Shown: positions 62,001 to 64,000 of the stretch, one piece after another
How the letters are laid out: each line of letters begins with the position of its first letter
How positions within the stretch are numbered: the stretch's first letter is position 1
Source: Ooceraea biroi
Lineage: Eukaryota; Arthropoda; Insecta; Hymenoptera; Formicidae
Reading direction: 5' to 3'
Length of the DNA: 64,000 nucleotides
Assembly: GCF_003672135.1 (NCBI RefSeq)
Contig: NC_039519.1
Span: 6,944,001 to 7,008,000 of the forward strand
Notes under the pieces: generated by a model
Told to the model about the DNA's origin: nothing
Databases searched by the model: none
What the model saw: the letters and a program-made list of their open reading frames with translations, nothing else
Made by a program: the position numbers and the translations under genes

Positions 62001-64000
62001 CATCCTAGTCAGCAACGAGACACATGTCTGTCGCCTGTCTTTAATTGAACGATGAAACAGCTGTTGGAGTGAAACGAGATCATTTTATTCAAGTATTTTG
62101 CAGCAATAATGTATATAGCACGTGGCCGTTCTTTTTACTAAAGCTAAAAAAGCTAGATTACAGTTTCAATCATCGAGTCAGTTTTTTTAGAATGCGAGTT
62201 ATTTAACAATTCACCGGATTTTCTTTATTGTTTTTTTTTAAGTGACTTGATACGTTGCTCATTTGCGTGCATGCAAATGTGGGATTTATTCAAGTATGTG
62301 ACAAGATAAATATTTGGGTGCAATTCTCATCTCTTGTGCAGCTTCAACAGCTTAAGATTACGCGGTAAATAGATAATCCAGTACAATATATCGCATTCTT
62401 GTGTGCACCGTTTCTCGCGGGAATAGTTTTTCAAGTTGAGCTTAATGGATGCTAGATAAATCCAGACTAGACTTCCCAGGACGAATAAAATCAGCAAGTT
62501 CTCGTGGTCCTTCCATAGCCGTAGTTTTTCACCGCGCACTTTTTTCGTCGAGTTCCTGAGCGAGTGCAAGCTTTTAAAGATCTTTAACACTAGTGATCCC
62601 GCTTCGCTTCACTTAAATCTTTGCTTCATTGAGTGGAAAGGTATTCTCTCTTTCTCTCTTTTGTCTCTATTTCGTTGGTACAAAACTGTGACAAACGGAA
62701 GTAATAACTGTGCGCGGGAGCTCATTGACAATTAGTTAATTAGGATATTTATATTGTACAATTTGACGCGTCAATTAATCTGAGCAAATTATTGAAATCG
62801 AAGATGTACAACGATGAATCAAACATTAATGCCATTCAAAAAATAAACTACAAATTCCTATTGTGCATATATTTTTTGTAACATTTTGCGTATCAAACAA
62901 ATTCTTAATTTCTATAAATTATTATAATTTATCTACTGTTTTACAATATTGATACGCTTGTATAGATCCTTCTGAAAACTCAATTTTCATATTGCGTATC
63001 CTCCGATTAATTCATCTTCCATGAAGGGAAGTGTTTAATATCGCAAAAGCATTAACCGCTGCTACCGAGCCGAAGACGGAACTCTTGAGAAATTCGCGTA
63101 CACGTGCTTGAGTTCACAATGTTATCAATGTAAATCTCTCTGAACATGCTTTAACTTCCGGCCATTCAACTACTTCTTGATCCCCATGGATTTCAATGGT
63201 CGGTATCTATGAATTGCAGCAATTACGAAAGAAATACTCTGCAGTTGAATAAGATCCACATAGTATATTTAACGATGCATTTCCAGCACACTAATTGCAT
63301 CTTTTATCACGCAAATCGATACAACGAACAGTCGAACGTATTATACCTACTATAATATAACAATCGCATTATATAATATTATAATAGAATAATCTATTGT
63401 CCACATTGAGGACAGATGCATTATATTCATAGAATATTTACAGCAGTATAAAAAACTACGTCGTTCGACGTATTCTCAATTGCTTATTAGTTGCGTATCA
63501 GATTTCAATGAATAACTATACATTTCACGAGCAACGCATCTCAACGACGTTTCATTCGTCGTCGAGATCGTCAAAGAATTACAAAGATGTTCGAAAGGTA
63601 TTAAAAGATACTTAAAATGTACTTCGATCTTTCAGAAGATTTTAAGACATCCATTAGACCCGTTGACTTTATCTCTTTTTTAAACGAAGGACGTTCCTGA
63701 AGTATGTTCCAACAAAAGGACCGTGTACTGCGCCAAAGAGAGAATTTTAAAAGCTAGATATATTTTCACGTGCAGATGCCGTGCACAGAATAATATTTGA
63801 ACTTTTTCGCGCTACGTTGTGCGCAGCAACGGTTTATTCTGCAAATATTCCGCGTGCAAATCGACCATTTATAAATACTTTGTTAAAATGATTACTGTTT
63901 AATCATGTATTACGTGCGCGCGTGCCCATTTGAATAATTGTACACGAAATTTCAAGAAGCATTTAAAATTCAACGAGACATCAATTAACGATAATAATGA
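59071..64000. other. Intron-like or intergenic DNA to the right edge
   Basis: AT-rich with a GC-richer patch at about 61480-61960, where open frames exist on both strands (159 codons on +, 114 on -). None has recognisable sequence. No exon, RNA gene or complete element identified. It may be intron of the gene starting near 48.6 kb. Confidence 0.5.

Noticed and set aside
61439..62048. 159- and 121-codon plus-strand frames and a 114-codon minus-strand frame.
   Set aside because: Mutually overlapping, unrecognised, in a GC-richer patch without splice or promoter support.

Overview
The window reads as AT-rich eukaryotic nuclear DNA from an insect, most likely a hymenopteran such as an ant. The basis is gene content, short GT-AG introns of about 60-150 bp mixed with a few long ones, insect-type Inscuteable, and many small non-autonomous transposons. 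There are no bacterial features, CRISPR arrays or rRNA, and I recognised no tRNA. Gene models below were built by hand from splice sites and reading-frame continuity. No homology search was run.

Layout, left to right. (1) Position 7-416: a possible small minus-strand gene. (2) 863-14255 (+): a TOGARAM/Crescerin-family ciliary TOG protein in 23 exons, 5' end unresolved; one intron of 4.7 kb holds a repeat and GC-rich islands. (3) 15633-21485 (+): CFAP70, 21 exons, about 1001 aa, a second ciliary gene in tandem. (4) 21581-22292 (+): a small secreted, neuropeptide-like precursor with two possible last exons. (5) 22604-22765 (-): a 53-aa Asn/Gly-rich hydrophilic protein. (6) 23.5-26.4 kb: intergenic, with hairpin and mariner-like fragments. 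(7) 27259-31833 (+): inscuteable, with a possible second promoter. (8) 32268-33530 (-): MITD1. (9) 34466-36001 (+): SUPT7L, a SAGA subunit. (10) 36735-39879 (+): ArfGAP2/3. (11) 40417-42104 (-): a PP2C phosphatase. (12) 43-48 kb: intergenic, with a TIR element and a foldback element. (13) About 48.0-48.64 kb: a GC-rich putative 5' exon whose only codons are Met-Lys, followed by a long intron-like or intergenic AT-rich stretch to the right edge. (14) 56.4-59.07 kb: a composite repeat holding about 20 copies of a 118-bp tandem unit, flanked by inverted copies of a sequence also found alone at 10.15 kb.

The genes do not form one pathway. TOGARAM and CFAP70 are both axonemal or ciliary proteins and sit in tandem. 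The 27-42 kb block is gene-dense housekeeping and cell-biology DNA: asymmetric division, abscission, SAGA transcription, COPI traffic and phosphatase. The least explained items are the secreted peptide gene, the 53-aa protein, the composite satellite element and the possible alternative inscuteable promoter.
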